The notes under the pieces were generated by a model. That model ran no database searches and was not told the origin of the DNA. It saw only the letters and a list, made by a program, of their open reading frames with translations. Shown here one piece after another: positions 10,161-21,099 of a stretch of DNA of 30,361 nt. Within the stretch, counting starts at the first letter, position 1. Every line of letters begins with the position of its first letter. Both the position numbers and the translations under genes were made by a program. The DNA is from Priapulus caudatus (lineage: Eukaryota > Priapulida > Priapulimorpha > Priapulimorphida > Priapulidae): assembly GCF_000485595.1 (NCBI RefSeq), contig NW_014577756.1:74551-104911 (forward strand), in the 5' to 3' direction.

Positions 10161-10559
10161 ACGGAAACAAGTGTTAGATATATTTTCTTTCTTGTGGTTT
10201 CAATGACGTTTAGTTGCGAATGATTGTCAGATTGTACAAAGGATGTAGTTACAAATCGAAAAGGTTTTTTCTACAGAACATGTTTATCGGTAACGATTGA
10301 GTAATTTGCATGAGAGGAACGGAAGGTACATAATAGTGATGATCAAACGCGGCTACACTGGATCGCACATAGTTACTGCGTATTATGTGTAAAATTTGTT
10401 CAAGCCAGTCTCCCCTGAGGCCAGTAAATGCAGGCGTGCACGCATGTTGAAATATGACAAATAACTACCTCACACTATCAAGAATTATAACTCGCTATAA
10501 TCTCACAGCGGCCAGAGTCGTCTTTAACTCCTCGGGTTATAGTTTATCAAGCAGAATAG

Positions 10560-10857
10560 CAGCCTGTTCAGCTTGCATCTATGACAAATACGACATACGC
10601 ATATATAAGCTCTCCTATGACAGTATTTGTCATAGGAAGATTCTTCCTATGACAAATATTGTTGTATGTGTTGTGCGCATCATAGGAGTTTAGTAGCGCT
10701 ATTATGAACGCTAGCAGTGAATTTCAGCTGTAAAGCGGAACGAAGTTGACTCGCCAATAGTTGTCATAGGAAGAATCTTCCTATGACAAATAGTGTCATA
10801 GGCAGGCGTATATATGCGTATGTCGTATTTGTCGTAGATGCAGGCAGAACATGTTGA
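10560..10857. mobile_element. Long palindromic (foldback/MITE-like) element
   Basis: Left arm (about 10560-10657) and right arm (about 10760-10857) are imperfect reverse complements over roughly 95 bp: CGACATACGCATATATA at 10591 mirrors TATATGCGTATGTCG near 10811. Each arm contains its own internal palindrome, TTGTCATAGGAAG joined to its mirror CTTCCTATGACAA (10627-10656 and 10761-10789). The central ~100 bp is not repeated and has no open frame. The structure fits a non-autonomous foldback-type element. Target duplications were not identified. Confidence 0.8.
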
Positions 10858-11035
10858 GAATAGGCTGTACGAAGCGCACCTAAAGGTACGTTAGTCTATA
10901 TGAAGGTGTAGGATGGAGCGCAGATACTTAGGCCCCCCCCCCCAATAACGAACCACTACGACGTACATAAATAAGAAATATATTTATTACCAAAGTTTTC
11001 ATGTTTATGTGCTTTACATGGCATAATCATTATAC

Positions 11036-11114
11036 CAAGAGTAGATAATAACACTTTTATTATCTATTGTGTTATTATTATTATTATTATCAATTGTGTT
11101 ATTATCTACTCATA
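11036..11114. repeat. Hairpin with GAGTAGATAATA arms
   Basis: GAGTAGATAATAACAC at 11039-11054 is the exact reverse complement of GTGTTATTATCTACTC at 11096-11111, with an (ATT)n-like loop. The arm word GAGTAGATAATA recurs in the hairpin at 11346-11420. Confidence 0.85.
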
Positions 11115-11324
11115 CTTGATTATACTTAAACGCTGTTCAAATATACACTTCTACAGAAGATCACAACAACATCACACGCTCGCCGCTGTGCGCAGAGATA
11201 CACAAGTGACAGAGATTGTTTTACTTCTTTCTTTTCTTCATCTCTCATGTAGCCTAATATCTCATGTAGCTGTTGACAGTGGCGTGCGAGCGCGGAGGGG
11301 GGGGGGTACTCCGCATAGTGACAT

Positions 11325-11425
11325 ATATATATATATATATATATATCAAGAGTAGATAATAGAGATCTCTACTATCTAGATCTCTGATCTGAGATCTTTA
11401 TTATCTACTCTTGATATATATATAT
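11325..11425. repeat. Near-perfect AT-rich hairpin
   Basis: TCAAGAGTAGATAATAGAGA plus TCT (11346-11368) pairs with AGATCTTTATTATCTACTC plus TTGA (11392-11414) with a single mismatch. Alternating TA flanks on both sides extend the stem. Confidence 0.9.
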
Positions 11426-11450
11426 GCGCCGCATTATTGCCCCCCCCATT

Positions 11451-11550
11451 TTTCTTTTTCCTTGCCATCTTTTTGCCCCCAAATTATTTCCTTGCCATCT
11501 TTTTGCCTCGCAATTTTTCCCTTGCCATCTTTTTGCCCCATGTTTTCACC
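11451..11550. repeat. 30-bp tandem repeat, three copies
   Basis: CTTGCCATCTTTTTGCC begins at 11461, 11491 and 11521, exactly 30 bp apart. Each copy is followed by a variable C/A/T spacer. A poly-C/poly-G tract follows at 11618-11641. Confidence 0.9.
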
Positions 11551-11702
11551 GTCAAGCCATCTATTTTCCCACAATTTTCTCATCTAGGTGGATCACCCCT
11601 ACCCCCAAAAAGGTGAGTACCCCCCCCCCCCCCCGGGGGGGTAGCGGGAGTGCGGGCGGTGACATTGCGCGTTGAAAAGGATCATTTGAACAGCGTTTAA
11701 GT

Positions 11703-12864
11703 AGAATTATTATGTGATGTAAGTGTTCATAAACATTAAAGCTCTAGCAGTAAATGTGATTCGTGTTTATTTATGATCACATCGTTATTTGGATGCACCC
11801 CCCTCCCCAACCCGCGCGCGTCCGTGGGAGAGTGACTGCAAATATCTCGCGCTTAGCGAATAGTTCGGGTTTCTACCGAAACGTGTCGCATTTGTTCCTC
11901 CAGAAGTAGTACTTCTAAAGACTCCACGACACTGAGCTGTTAATGTATATAATACCATTGTTATTGCATAAAAAGATCAGTGCGCTATGACGCACAGGAG
12001 GCAAATATGACCTTGAGGCAACCTTGAGGCAAAACACGGACGCAAAGTTCCCGAAACCGAGTTATCTAGGAGCGGGATGACCACACATACTCAGATATGT
12101 TTGCTGGGATGACCAATAAACGACCAATAGACGACCAATGCAAGCTAGACCAGATCTATATATATATATATACGCGTTTCCACGCGCGTACGCAAAATTT
12201 GTCGACCTTGCAGCACTTCGCTGCCAAGCAGTGTTTTTAGAACGTTCTGTCGCAACTCTGATTGGCGGGAACTACCTGTCAATCACGCCACTAAGACAGG
12301 TAGGTTAAGATACCGGCTGGAGTGCTACCAGGTAGCATATGGTCTATAGAATAAATGCACACACTACGCGAATTATTTCAATGGAGAACATTTCATAATT
12401 AGAAACGATTTGACGGTGATACTATGAAATAATAATATACGAATTAAAAGCACACCCAAACTAAGTGTTTTCCCGCAGCCAACACGCGATGAGTCGTATT
12501 TTATACGATGCTGGAAAAAATGCAAGAATCATTAACGACTTCTTTTGGTTAACATAAGCGAAAGAGGAAAGGCCAATCACGTGATGGTGCTCCGTTGCGG
12601 TGTGTATGATTTTCTGCTTACGAGCTACTTCTTGATAAACTGGCATTGTCGTTATAATGATGCTTGAACAGTCATCATAAATCAGTGTAATCAAGTTTTC
12701 ATCCAAAATGGTAATGACTTGGAATGAATCTTCAGAAGCATAGAAGATGGGCGTTATCACACTGGATGCATACTTGATATAACGATACGTATCAATTGTA
12801 AGTTATTGTGAAAACACACACAGTCCTGACGGGTTAAGTTGTTGTACGTAATATAGGCCGATAA
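11703..12864. other. No supported gene
   Basis: Mixed sequence. There is a small triplicated ACGACCAAT word at 12118-12140 and a (TA)n run near 12158-12171. A minus-strand open frame (12461-12760, 99 codons from a GTG) has no recognisable domain and a length expected by chance at this base composition. Confidence 0.6.
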
Positions 12865-13063
12865 TATACGCGCACGCACAAACGCACACACGCATACACG
12901 CACACACGCATACACGCACGCACATACGCACGCACGCACGCACACACGCACACGCGCGCGCGCGCGCACGGGCACACACACGCACGCGCGCGCGCGGCAT
13001 GTGCCTGATGTGTCTTATATACTGATTATATATAATACTGATTATATATAACAGTTGCTCCAC

Positions 13064-13103
<40 letters not shown>
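12865..13103. repeat. CACG/CG alternating tract and (GT)n
   Basis: (CACACGCA)n and pure CG runs from 12869 to 13000, a short duplicated TGATTATATATAA (13022-13050), then (GT)n at 13065-13101. Nearly all is alternating purine-pyrimidine. Overlapping Arg/Val/Cys frames are not genes. Confidence 0.93.
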
Positions 13104-14317
13104 AATGCAGAACCGGGACGCTCCCGTGGCTGTATGAATAAACGTAATAGAGTGCTCTAGCTCAAACGGCCCCTTGTCTCTGTCGCGTTTACTGATAATG
13201 CAAAAAAACCGTGATTGTGGGAATAAATGGACAGGACTAACAATTGTGAGCTTGAAGGTTTTCATTATGTTATGTTCGCTCCGTCTATTGGCGATTCATC
13301 GAACTATTCATCGATCAGAACCCACATTATATATTATCGAATATATAATAAAGTCGGTCGACATGCATTATTGGGTAAATAATCTCAATATGCGTAATTA
13401 TTATATATGTATATTAAAAGTAACCGTGTTATGACAAAAAATGTGTTTGCGTCATTTGGTTTATTTGACTCACGATCAATATAGATCAATATAGATCACT
13501 CTCGATGCAACCGCAGCTAGGTAGTAACGCATATTCTATCATTCATGTGACGAACACATTGACGATGTGTCACTATCACATAGAAGCCGATCTGCATTCG
13601 GAGATATCCCTATAAAAGCTACAGCATATTGCAACTAACACTATACACATGCAAAGCTACCAAACACTATCTGACGGCTTACCCTTTATATTGGCGTTAG
13701 TAATCTCTCTCATATTCTTTTATCCGATATCGATATCATAGGAATAATGTGACATTTTAACACTGGTATTTATTTCCGATCCGCCCTAAGTGCGGATGAG
13801 TTCACTCTAGAGAAAACTTTAGCGAAAATGTAAAACGCCTACGAACGCTTAGCAGACTGCTTGTATGAACGAAAAAGAACAAAAAATTTATTTTAATCAA
13901 CGATTATAAAATACGGAATGCGTATACATGAGCGATAGTCGTGTAAATATCAGAATATACACAATAGAATAATTAAGCATGTTATTCTGATTATTTAATT
14001 CCTGATTAATAACTGATTTTTTACTGTTTAATAACTGTTGTTATTTTTTACTAATTAACAAAAAATCGCGGTATTACCGTAACGTGTTCAGTCGTGGGCC
14101 TGACATTTTCGCAATTCCGTGACATCCATGTACACAATGGTAACAAATCAGTTAACGCTTGTAATTTCACACTGAAGATTAGACGAAATAGAATATTAGA
14201 CTAGAACAGAATCAATGATGAACATTAATGTTCTGAACCGATTCATCTAGTCTGGCGCATAAACCTTTTGTGTTTATATGCTCTGACCCCCCCCCCTCCC
14301 TTTATGTGCTGATAGAC
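13104..14317. other. No supported gene
   Basis: AT-rich mixed sequence with short duplications only (ATCAATATAG at 13475-13495). A C-run occurs at 14287-14296. Open frames up to 86 codons show no domain or splice support. Confidence 0.6.
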
Positions 14318-14480
14318 AGGCTTCTTGGATTTATCTCTTCAGCTAATTGGGCCAGGTTCTTGGATTTGATGTGCCCTAGCTTCCGCTAATTGTGCAGGTT
14401 TCTTGGATTGATGTGCTCTAGCTTCCGCTAATTGTGCAGGTTTCTTGGATTGATGTGCTCTAGCTTTCAGCTAATTGTGT
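14318..14480. repeat. 42-bp tandem repeat, about 3.5 copies
   Basis: The unit is CAGGTTTCTTGGATTGATG then TGCTCTAGCTTCCGCTAATTGTG. The first copies are more diverged (TTTATCTCTTC, GTGCCC) and the last two are identical over most of their length. Confidence 0.92.
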
Positions 14481-14559
14481 TCCACTCTTAGATCGTGTTA
14501 ACTAAACGCTCCGAGCTCAACCTTGCGCTAAACGCTGGTATAAAAACTAGAACAGCTTC

Positions 14560-14990
14560 TTCTCGCTATCTCCTTTCCCCAATCTCACAGTCCCGTTAAC
14601 CCTTCCCCCACCCCCGCCCCAATCACCTCGCTGTCCGCCTTCTGATTATAAACAACCTACCCTATACTCGACCGCATCGTCCCACTCTTCCTCCTCCATG
14701 GTCACATTTTCATGACCCCTCCCCACCCCATTCTCACCGTCTCATTATCCTCCCCATCCGCACCTCACATTCTCACTAACCTACCCCACCCACCCACATA
14801 ATCTCACTACCTCCCTACGTCGCCACATTCTCACTAACCTACCCCACCCCACCCACATAATCTCACTACCTCCCTACGTCGCCACGCATCCTCCACTTAC
14901 TCCCCCTTCCCCAGCCCATCCTCACAGTCTGAATATTCTCGCCCATCAATCTCTCAAATTCTCACTAACATACCGTACCCCTATAGCTTA
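14560..14990. repeat. C-rich pyrimidine tract with 58-bp direct repeat
   Basis: CACATTCTCACTAACCTACC starts at 14766 and again at 14824, and the shared unit runs through CATAATCTCACTACCTCCCT. Looser copies of TTCTCACTAAC follow at 14956 and 15047. Strand composition is strongly asymmetric (C/T-rich top strand). Confidence 0.88.
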
Positions 14991-14992
14991 GT

Positions 14993-15079
14993 CTCTCTCT
15001 CCCTCCCTCTTTCGCTTTCGCTCTCCCCCTCTCTCTTAGCCACCACGTTCTCTCTAACCTACCCCACCCCACATCACCA

Positions 15080-15144
<65 letters not shown>

Positions 15145-15146
15145 CG

Positions 15147-15202
<56 letters not shown>
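14993..15202. repeat. (CT)n microsatellite block
   Basis: Pure CT from about 15082 to 15137, then CTGT/CCGT variants and CT again to 15202, with a C-rich lead-in from 14993. The antisense Arg-Glu frame of 104 codons here is a repeat artefact. Confidence 0.95.
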
Positions 15203-15206
<4 letters not shown>

Positions 15207-15590
15207 CACACAGTCGACGCGGGCGCTTTAGAAGACGACATTGCTCGTTCAGGGACCTCGCGTTTTTACGTGCGCTCACGCGTAATGCGCATAGTTCGAT
15301 TATTACGTTTACCCGCTAAAAGAAATTTATAGCTCGATTTTTTTTTCTTCTCACCGCGTCGTCGGTTGCTAGGATGCATCGCTGGCTTTAATTCGCATCC
15401 ACTCGGGTCCGTCTGTCCCGATAAAACCTTATTAAATTCACACCCACGCCCCGTCTGTTCGCGTGAGATGTTGGCAGTGCGCGTTGCGTAGAATTATCAC
15501 TGCTGGCCATAAGTTTTCGCCACTCGCAGGCTTCAGTGGTTTAGTCAATAAGAGCTTTACGGTGTTACGTTCCCGGACGGGGTCAGCAAA
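15203..15590. other. No supported gene
   Basis: Mixed sequence of moderate GC content without repeats, good splice pairs or a long open frame. Confidence 0.55.
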
Positions 15591-15595
15591 TAAGC

Positions 15596-15690
15596 AGGTA
15601 GCGAGCGAGCAGGTAGAATAAACGGGCAGAATAGGCAGGTAGATAGGTCAACAGGTAGAATGAGCAGGTAGGCAGATCATCAGGTGACAC
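15596..15690. repeat. Degenerate GCAGGTAGA repeats, left block
   Basis: About six to seven imperfect copies of AGCAGGTAGATAGRTCA. The same family fills 16896-17580 beyond the N gap, which suggests that the two blocks were once contiguous or are copies of each other. Confidence 0.85.
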
Positions 15691-16137
15691 ACACCGTGCT
15701 ATGACCTATATGGCGTTTTTAGCGCTGGTATATGGTATAGCGTTTTAGCGTCGTGTATGGTGGATGGCATTTTTAGCTGTAAATGGTTATAGCTATTACT
15801 CAAGTATGGATGGTATGTAGCGCATTACGTTTTAGGCTATTACAGTACAAACTCGCGTATAAGATTAGCAACATAGATTTTAAGACATGTTAGGCCTAAA
15901 ATTTCGCCATTCATAGACCCCTGTTAATAAGAACCTGTTTTAGTGCTAATTTTAAGTAGGTTCTTAATTTTCCCAATGGCATGATAAGACTTGAAAAAGA
16001 AACACAGGTAAAATAAAAAAGACCGAGCTCAAGCAATATTCGATGCAATAACAACGCCAATCAATGCCAATGCCACAATAACCAATGGCCAGCACCCCTG
16101 GCATTGTTATTGAGAGCACCAGTACTGCCATTATTTA
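15691..16137. repeat. Duplicated segment, copy A
   Basis: Similar over its whole length to 19117-19577 (copy B), in the same orientation. Differences are mainly single-base insertions and deletions. It includes 150 bp of GGTATATGGCGTTTTAGC-type sequence before the transposon end at 15843, so the shared block is wider than one transposon arm. Confidence 0.9.
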
Positions 16138-16678
16138 CATAATACATTAAAAACACCGCATAAAGACACGTACCGATTAAGAACACTCAGTGGCTGAAAA
16201 TGGCGGGTCAAAAAATTGATATACATAAGAACACATTTCACCTGAAAAATAAAAATTGTTGTTATATAAAAAAAATTAGGTACATTTAGTCACTGTTTTT
16301 AGACTTGGCTAATTGATGTTATAGAATTAAATGACTCTTTAAGCTTTGTCAACAAATGGTTGAATGTGTTACGTGTAAGCATGATTGTTACAGGTATTTG
16401 TATTGACATCTCAAGCGCATAAAAAACAAACATGCTGCCAACAACTAAACTCTCCAATAACACACCTTACTACAATAACACTACTGTACTGTAACACATG
16501 GCATCACAGTCACTAAGCCGCGAACGTAGCGTCGGTTTCAGCTAGTACATATTAAAGTAGAAATCAATAAGACCTATTTAAGAACCTTTTGAGGGCCTAA
16601 TTTTCAGTAACACCAATTTATATAGAAATGTTGAGGCTACTTTGGAAAAATCTATGTCTTATACGCGGGTTTTTACTG
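15843..16678. mobile_element. Non-autonomous DNA transposon, pogo/Tigger-like ends, TA target site
   Basis: The left end CAGTACAAACTCGCGTATAA is mirrored at the right end (reverse complement CAGTAAAAACCCGCGTATAA, 16659-16678), 18 of 20 bases matching. Both ends are flanked by TA (15841-15842 and 16679-16680), the target duplication of the Tc1/mariner/pogo superfamily. CAGT plus a run of A/C and a GTATAA word resembles pogo/Tigger termini as I know them. The 836-bp element has no intact transposase frame, so it would have needed an enzyme supplied in trans. Confidence 0.72.
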
Positions 16679-16767
16679 TATATTACATTAGCATCCGCAA
16701 TAACATATTATGCCGACTGGGTATTACATGATAGATGATGTATCAGCCAAACTTCCTCTCGCTGACT

Positions 16768-16853
16768 AAAGAGTATAATAATATAATAATAAATAATGAT
16801 AATAATAATAATAAGAATAATAAAATAATAATAATGAATAATAATAATAATGT
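16768..16853. repeat. (AAT)n imperfect microsatellite
   Basis: AATAAT/ATAATG words run up to 17 bp before the assembly gap. Confidence 0.93.
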
Positions 16854-16870
16854 ATATTCGTGTCAAAATC

Positions 16871-16895
16871 NNNNNNNNNNNNNNNNNNNNNNNNN
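16871..16895. other. Assembly gap (25 N)
   Basis: Exactly 25 N. The true gap length is probably unknown. It lies between two repeat blocks. Confidence 1.
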
Positions 16896-17580
16896 AGTAG
16901 AATAAGCAGGTGTAGACAGATCATCAGGCTAGATAAGCAAGGGTAGACAGATCATCAGTAGATAGACAATAAGCAGGTAGACGGATCATCAGGCTTAGAT
17001 AAGAGGTAGACGTATCCATCAGGTAGATAAGCAAGGTTAGAAAGAGGAGATTGTAATAGCGAGCAGGTAAATAGATCGGCGGCGTATATAGTCAGCAGGT
17101 CAGGTAGATAGATTAGATTTCTGTATAAACGAACCATGTTCAAGATTTTGCACAGGACTAGTTATAGTGAGCAGGTAGATTGTAAGCATGTGTAATTATC
17201 AGGTAGATAGCTCTGCATGCATGTATATAGCGAGCAGGTAGATAGATCAGCACGTAGATCAGCAGTATATAGCGAGAGCGGTAGATAAGATGCAACAGGT
17301 AGATAGATCAGGCAGGTAGATAGATCAACAAGTAAAATAGATCAGAGGTAGATGATCAGCAGTAGATAGATCAGCCGTGTATATAGATCAAAGGTAAATA
17401 GTATCAGCAGCGTAGATAGATCAACAGGTAAATAGATCAGCAGGTAGATAGATCAGCAGGTAGATAGATCAGCAGGTAGATAGATCAGCAGGTAGATAGA
17501 TCAACAGTGGTAATAGATCAGCCAGGTAGACTAGAATCAGAGGTATATAGCATCGCAGGTATAGAGATTAGACGGTAGAA
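16896..17580. repeat. Degenerate 16-bp GCAGGTAGATAGATCA array
   Basis: Roughly 40 copies. Between about 17430 and 17500 the units are exact (CAGGTAGATAGATCAG); elsewhere they carry frequent single-base insertions and deletions. This pattern suits uncorrected long-read sequence at least as well as natural decay. The antisense 62-codon frame across it is an artefact. Confidence 0.92.
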
Positions 17581-17600
17581 TATGACCCTCCAACTTCGCC

Positions 17601-17700
17601 ACTACGCCGACCGCCCACCTCTACGATGCTGCCTCACTCGCACTACGCCGACCCGCACTTAACGATGCTGCCTCACTCGCCACCCTTACGCGACCGCTTC
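17601..17700. repeat. 41-bp tandem repeat, about 2.4 copies
   Basis: ACTACGCCGACC and ACGATGCTGCCTCACTCGC recur at 41-bp spacing (17601 and 17642), then a partial third copy with small indels. Confidence 0.85.
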
Positions 17701-19116
17701 AACGCTTACCGCGCGACGGACGCACGAAGATGATAATAATGATGCAAGCCGTCGGATTTAATCAGATGTTACGGCCGCAGCAGCAGTCGTGTTGTTCGTA
17801 GACGAGCGATTGCGACGGCGCCGGGTGAGATGGAGCGCGCAGCCTGCACGATGCGGCGATGCAGCGCCGCGCCGCGACAACCACTTCACGGTCTGTCCAC
17901 AAAGTACAATTTCACCGGCATTTGGGCGCGGCGGCGGCTTAGCTCCCCTAATAGCTGTTGCTTACGTTCTTAAAGCCAACGCAAAACTCACATGTTACGA
18001 AGCAAACAATTAGTGATGTGGACGCGTGGTGCGAGCGAGCGGTTAAGGTGAGACGTCATGTTAGGCAACAACAAGTGTTTTCACGATGATAGGTGATGAT
18101 TTGATGATGATGAATTGATGATGATGATGATATGATGGTGTGTCGGATGCGTAGGCAGCGCAGGCTTGCAGCAGTAACAAAGGCTGGCGATGGCCTGGAT
18201 GCAGTAATGGAGAGGACGAGAGTTATCAGGCAGGCGTTCGCTAAAAGTGTTAATCGAAGTAAAGCTTAATCTTCAATTCAAATATGTCTTATATTTAAAT
18301 AATGAGTCTCGATGAGTTAGAATAGAGACATAATTTACGTAGTAGTAGTTATATCAACCAGACTTAATTTAAAAAACACAGTTTTAATCAGTGGGTAGAA
18401 GCAGGAAAACAATGCGATGTGGCAATGGGAGAACGTTGTTCCATTAGGTCTGCTTCCTCTCTGCTCAATCCAGCTTAACGACCAATCTAAGAATGTCACA
18501 AAAACCTATATTACAAATGCCAATTATCATGTTTATTATTATGATGACGATATGATTATTATCAATCATCATCATCACATCATCAATCATCACTCGCCAT
18601 CCTTACATTCGTCTTTTACCAATATTATTATTTTTTTTCCTCTCGCTTGCATTTTCCCCATATCTTTTAGGTTCGCATTCAAATACTCTTTAACTGCTTC
18701 ATTTCATATATTGGCCGCCCCGTCACCCTATCCGTCGTAAAACCAACTGCCCTGAAGTCGCTCCCCTGCTTAGAGGAGCATATATATAAGGCAAATATAT
18801 AGGCTTGCCCCATATATATACATAATATATCATAGATATTAGTATATTTATTTTAAGGGCACACTGCCGGATAAACATGTGTAGTTTATAGTCATTTTAG
18901 TTCATGGGGAACTAGTATGCATAAAATTATACATAGTGCGTTATGACAGTTTTTTATTTGGTGAGTGACCATGCAAACGTGTATGTGTCCGAGTAATTCG
19001 TTGCGCGGCTCGGGTATTTCTAAATCAATCGACTTTGGATTATCATTTGCGGATAAATATATACATGGAATTCTGTTCGCAATATTTTTCTCCGTAATGA
19101 ATTTACATTTCTTGCC
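17701..19116. other. No supported gene; (GAT)n and (ATC)n patches
   Basis: A GC-rich patch (17760-18060) with a 74-codon frame of no known family, (GAT)n imperfect repeats at 18095-18136, (ATC)n near 18555-18600, and AT-rich sequence with TATATA words near 18780-18845. Confidence 0.6.
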
Positions 19117-19577
19117 ACACCCGTGCTATGCCTATATGGCGTTTTAGGCTGGTATTGGTATATGGCCGTTTAGCGTCGGTGTATTGTGGATGGCATTTTT
19201 AGCTGGTAAATGGTATATGCTATTACTCAGAGTATGGATGGGTATGTAGCGGCCATTACGTTTTGGCTATTACAGTCTTACAACCACGCGTATAAGATTA
19301 GAACCATCAGATTTGTAAGAACATGTTAGGCCTAAAATTCTTTCGGCCATTCTAGAACCCTTTAATAAGAACCTGTTTTAGGCTAAATTTTAAGTAGGTT
19401 CTTATTTTCCATCGCAGATGAAGACTTGAAAAAGAAAGCACAGGTAAAGATAAAAAAGACGAGCTCAAGCAATATTCGATGCAATAACAACGCCAATTCC
19501 AATGCCAATGCCACAATAACAGATGCCAGCACCCTGGCATTGTCTATGAGACACCAGTACTGCATATTTACATATAC
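19117..19577. repeat. Duplicated segment, copy B
   Basis: Matches copy A (15691-16137) with many single-base indels. The transposon end (CAGTCTTACAACCACGCGTA) starts at 19273 after TA. A looser match resumes near 20130 (ACGTGTAAGCATGA, also at 16371), but I found no clear right terminus. Two overlapping minus-strand frames across it (19352-19688) have no recognisable transposase motif. Confidence 0.88.
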
Positions 19578-21030
19578 CGATCTACAAATAATTTCCGCTC
19601 CTTCTCTCAGATCCGCAGCGTTTACCATTCCCCGATAGAGGGAAGCCCCTTCCGATGTCCCCTCCGCCAGGACATTCGTCCGCTTCATGCCTGATGAGAG
19701 AGGAGACCGTGAGGTGCCTGGAAGAAGGGAAGTAAAACCTCCTCCAATGCACTCGTCAAAACATCCTCATATCTCTCTCGCGTAAGAAAAACCGAACTCT
19801 CACCCGTACGCAGACGGTCCTAGCCGACATGACAATCGAAAATTAATCGCCACGGGAGCGATGGCGTTAACTATAACCTTGCCCGTCCTTATGACAATAT
19901 GAGCTAAGACATAAAAAATACATTTCTGGTTGACGATTAGATGGTAAAGACATTTTTTCGATTATTTCTTGCGGTGGTATACTTAAATCATGATAAGCCA
20001 TAGCTGTCTCTCGTACTCCACCTTAAGCGATCTAACTTTGTCGGCAAATTGCACATCTCTAATGATGAAATTGACTTCCTATTTACTTTTCCTGTTCCAT
20101 TAACCAATATTTTTGACGTTAATGTCGTTAACGTGTAAGCATGAATTCTGTACAGTGTATTGTATTTATTATCATCCCTCAACCATAAAAAGAACAAAAA
20201 CCACTGCTAAATGTACATCCCGCCGTTACAGTTACTATACCTTGTCAGTAAAAAAATAAGGCTCAGAAATACTACCAACAAGGTGTCAACACCTCTATAA
20301 ACCACTGAGATATACCTAACGCCTTCCAGCTCAGACTAATCACTTCTGTAAATCACAACGTGTTAATTGGCAAAGCTTTGCATTAGTAGGACTTTGAGCG
20401 CCTAATATCTCGGACCTCCCTGATCCGCCTAGGTTAAGCGCACCGCGAGCGCACCCGCGACGACGCTAGGCATGAGCTACTGATATAGACTTAACCATAG
20501 TTTGCCTTCATACTGCTATAGATTCCCTCAGGGCAAAAGCACGGAGAAGACCTTCGACATTTGAGTGTAGTATTATGAGGGAGTGCTTATTTGCTTACGA
20601 CTGGACGATCTCGACACTTATTCTTAATAACCGTCATGAGCAAAATTAAGAGATCACGTTAGAAGTATTTTTTAAACAGGTTCCCCTCGTGTATTGATGA
20701 GAAACATTCGTTCAATAATTTTTGCCCATAAGTACCAGCACCACCAGCATTTTTATATATAAAGAAAAAATTATTTAGAGGCCTTATAAAACTCATACTA
20801 TTAGTACTAGAATTATACAAACTATAAATTTATATGTTTATCTATTATTTACCTGACTCGTAGAGTTTAATATATATAGTAATAATATTACTTATTAAGC
20901 TCAATCCGTAGCATAATAAACTAATTAATGCCCTCATGAATACTGTATATGATAGAAAGCAGACACACGAACACGCACGCCGTGCCCACGACACGTCACG
21001 CACGCACACATATATAACTATATATAACAG
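19578..21030. other. No supported gene
   Basis: Mixed to AT-rich sequence; the left half may be the interior of the element that begins in copy B. No repeats or convincing exons. Confidence 0.5.
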
Positions 21031-21048
21031 CGCCCTTAGCCTAGGCGC

Positions 21049-21085
21049 GGGTTCGGGGGGTTCGAACGCAACCTCCCCCGAGCCC
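21049..21085. repeat. GC-rich hairpin around TTCGAA
   Basis: GGGTTCGGGGG (21049-21059) pairs with CCCCCGAGCCC (21075-21085), 10 of 11 positions, with a 15-base loop containing TTCGAA. It resembles the G/C-rich ends of non-autonomous DNA transposons. The GTTCGAA word recalls a tRNA TpsiC-box but no tRNA fold fits around it. Confidence 0.6.
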
Positions 21086-21099
21086 GTCCCCCCAAAGCG

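Larger units (their letters stand above)
11124..11702. mobile_element. Composite non-autonomous element with 19-bp perfect inverted ends
   Basis: ACTTAAACGCTGTTCAAAT at 11124-11142 is perfectly mirrored at 11684-11702. Inside are a G-run followed by TACTCC (11297-11313) mirrored by GAGTAC plus a C-run (11614-11634), a long AT hairpin (11325-11425) and a 30-bp tandem repeat (11461-11550). No transposase frame is present. It may be one element or several nested insertions. The superfamily cannot be told from the ends. Confidence 0.6.

Noticed and set aside
12461-12760. Minus-strand 99-codon gene
   Set aside because: It begins at GTG, has no domain, and its length is within chance expectation for this composition and window size.
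21049-21090. tRNA B-box around GGTTCGAACG
   Set aside because: No A-box or acceptor stem at the right spacing; the surrounding sequence is a GC-rich hairpin.
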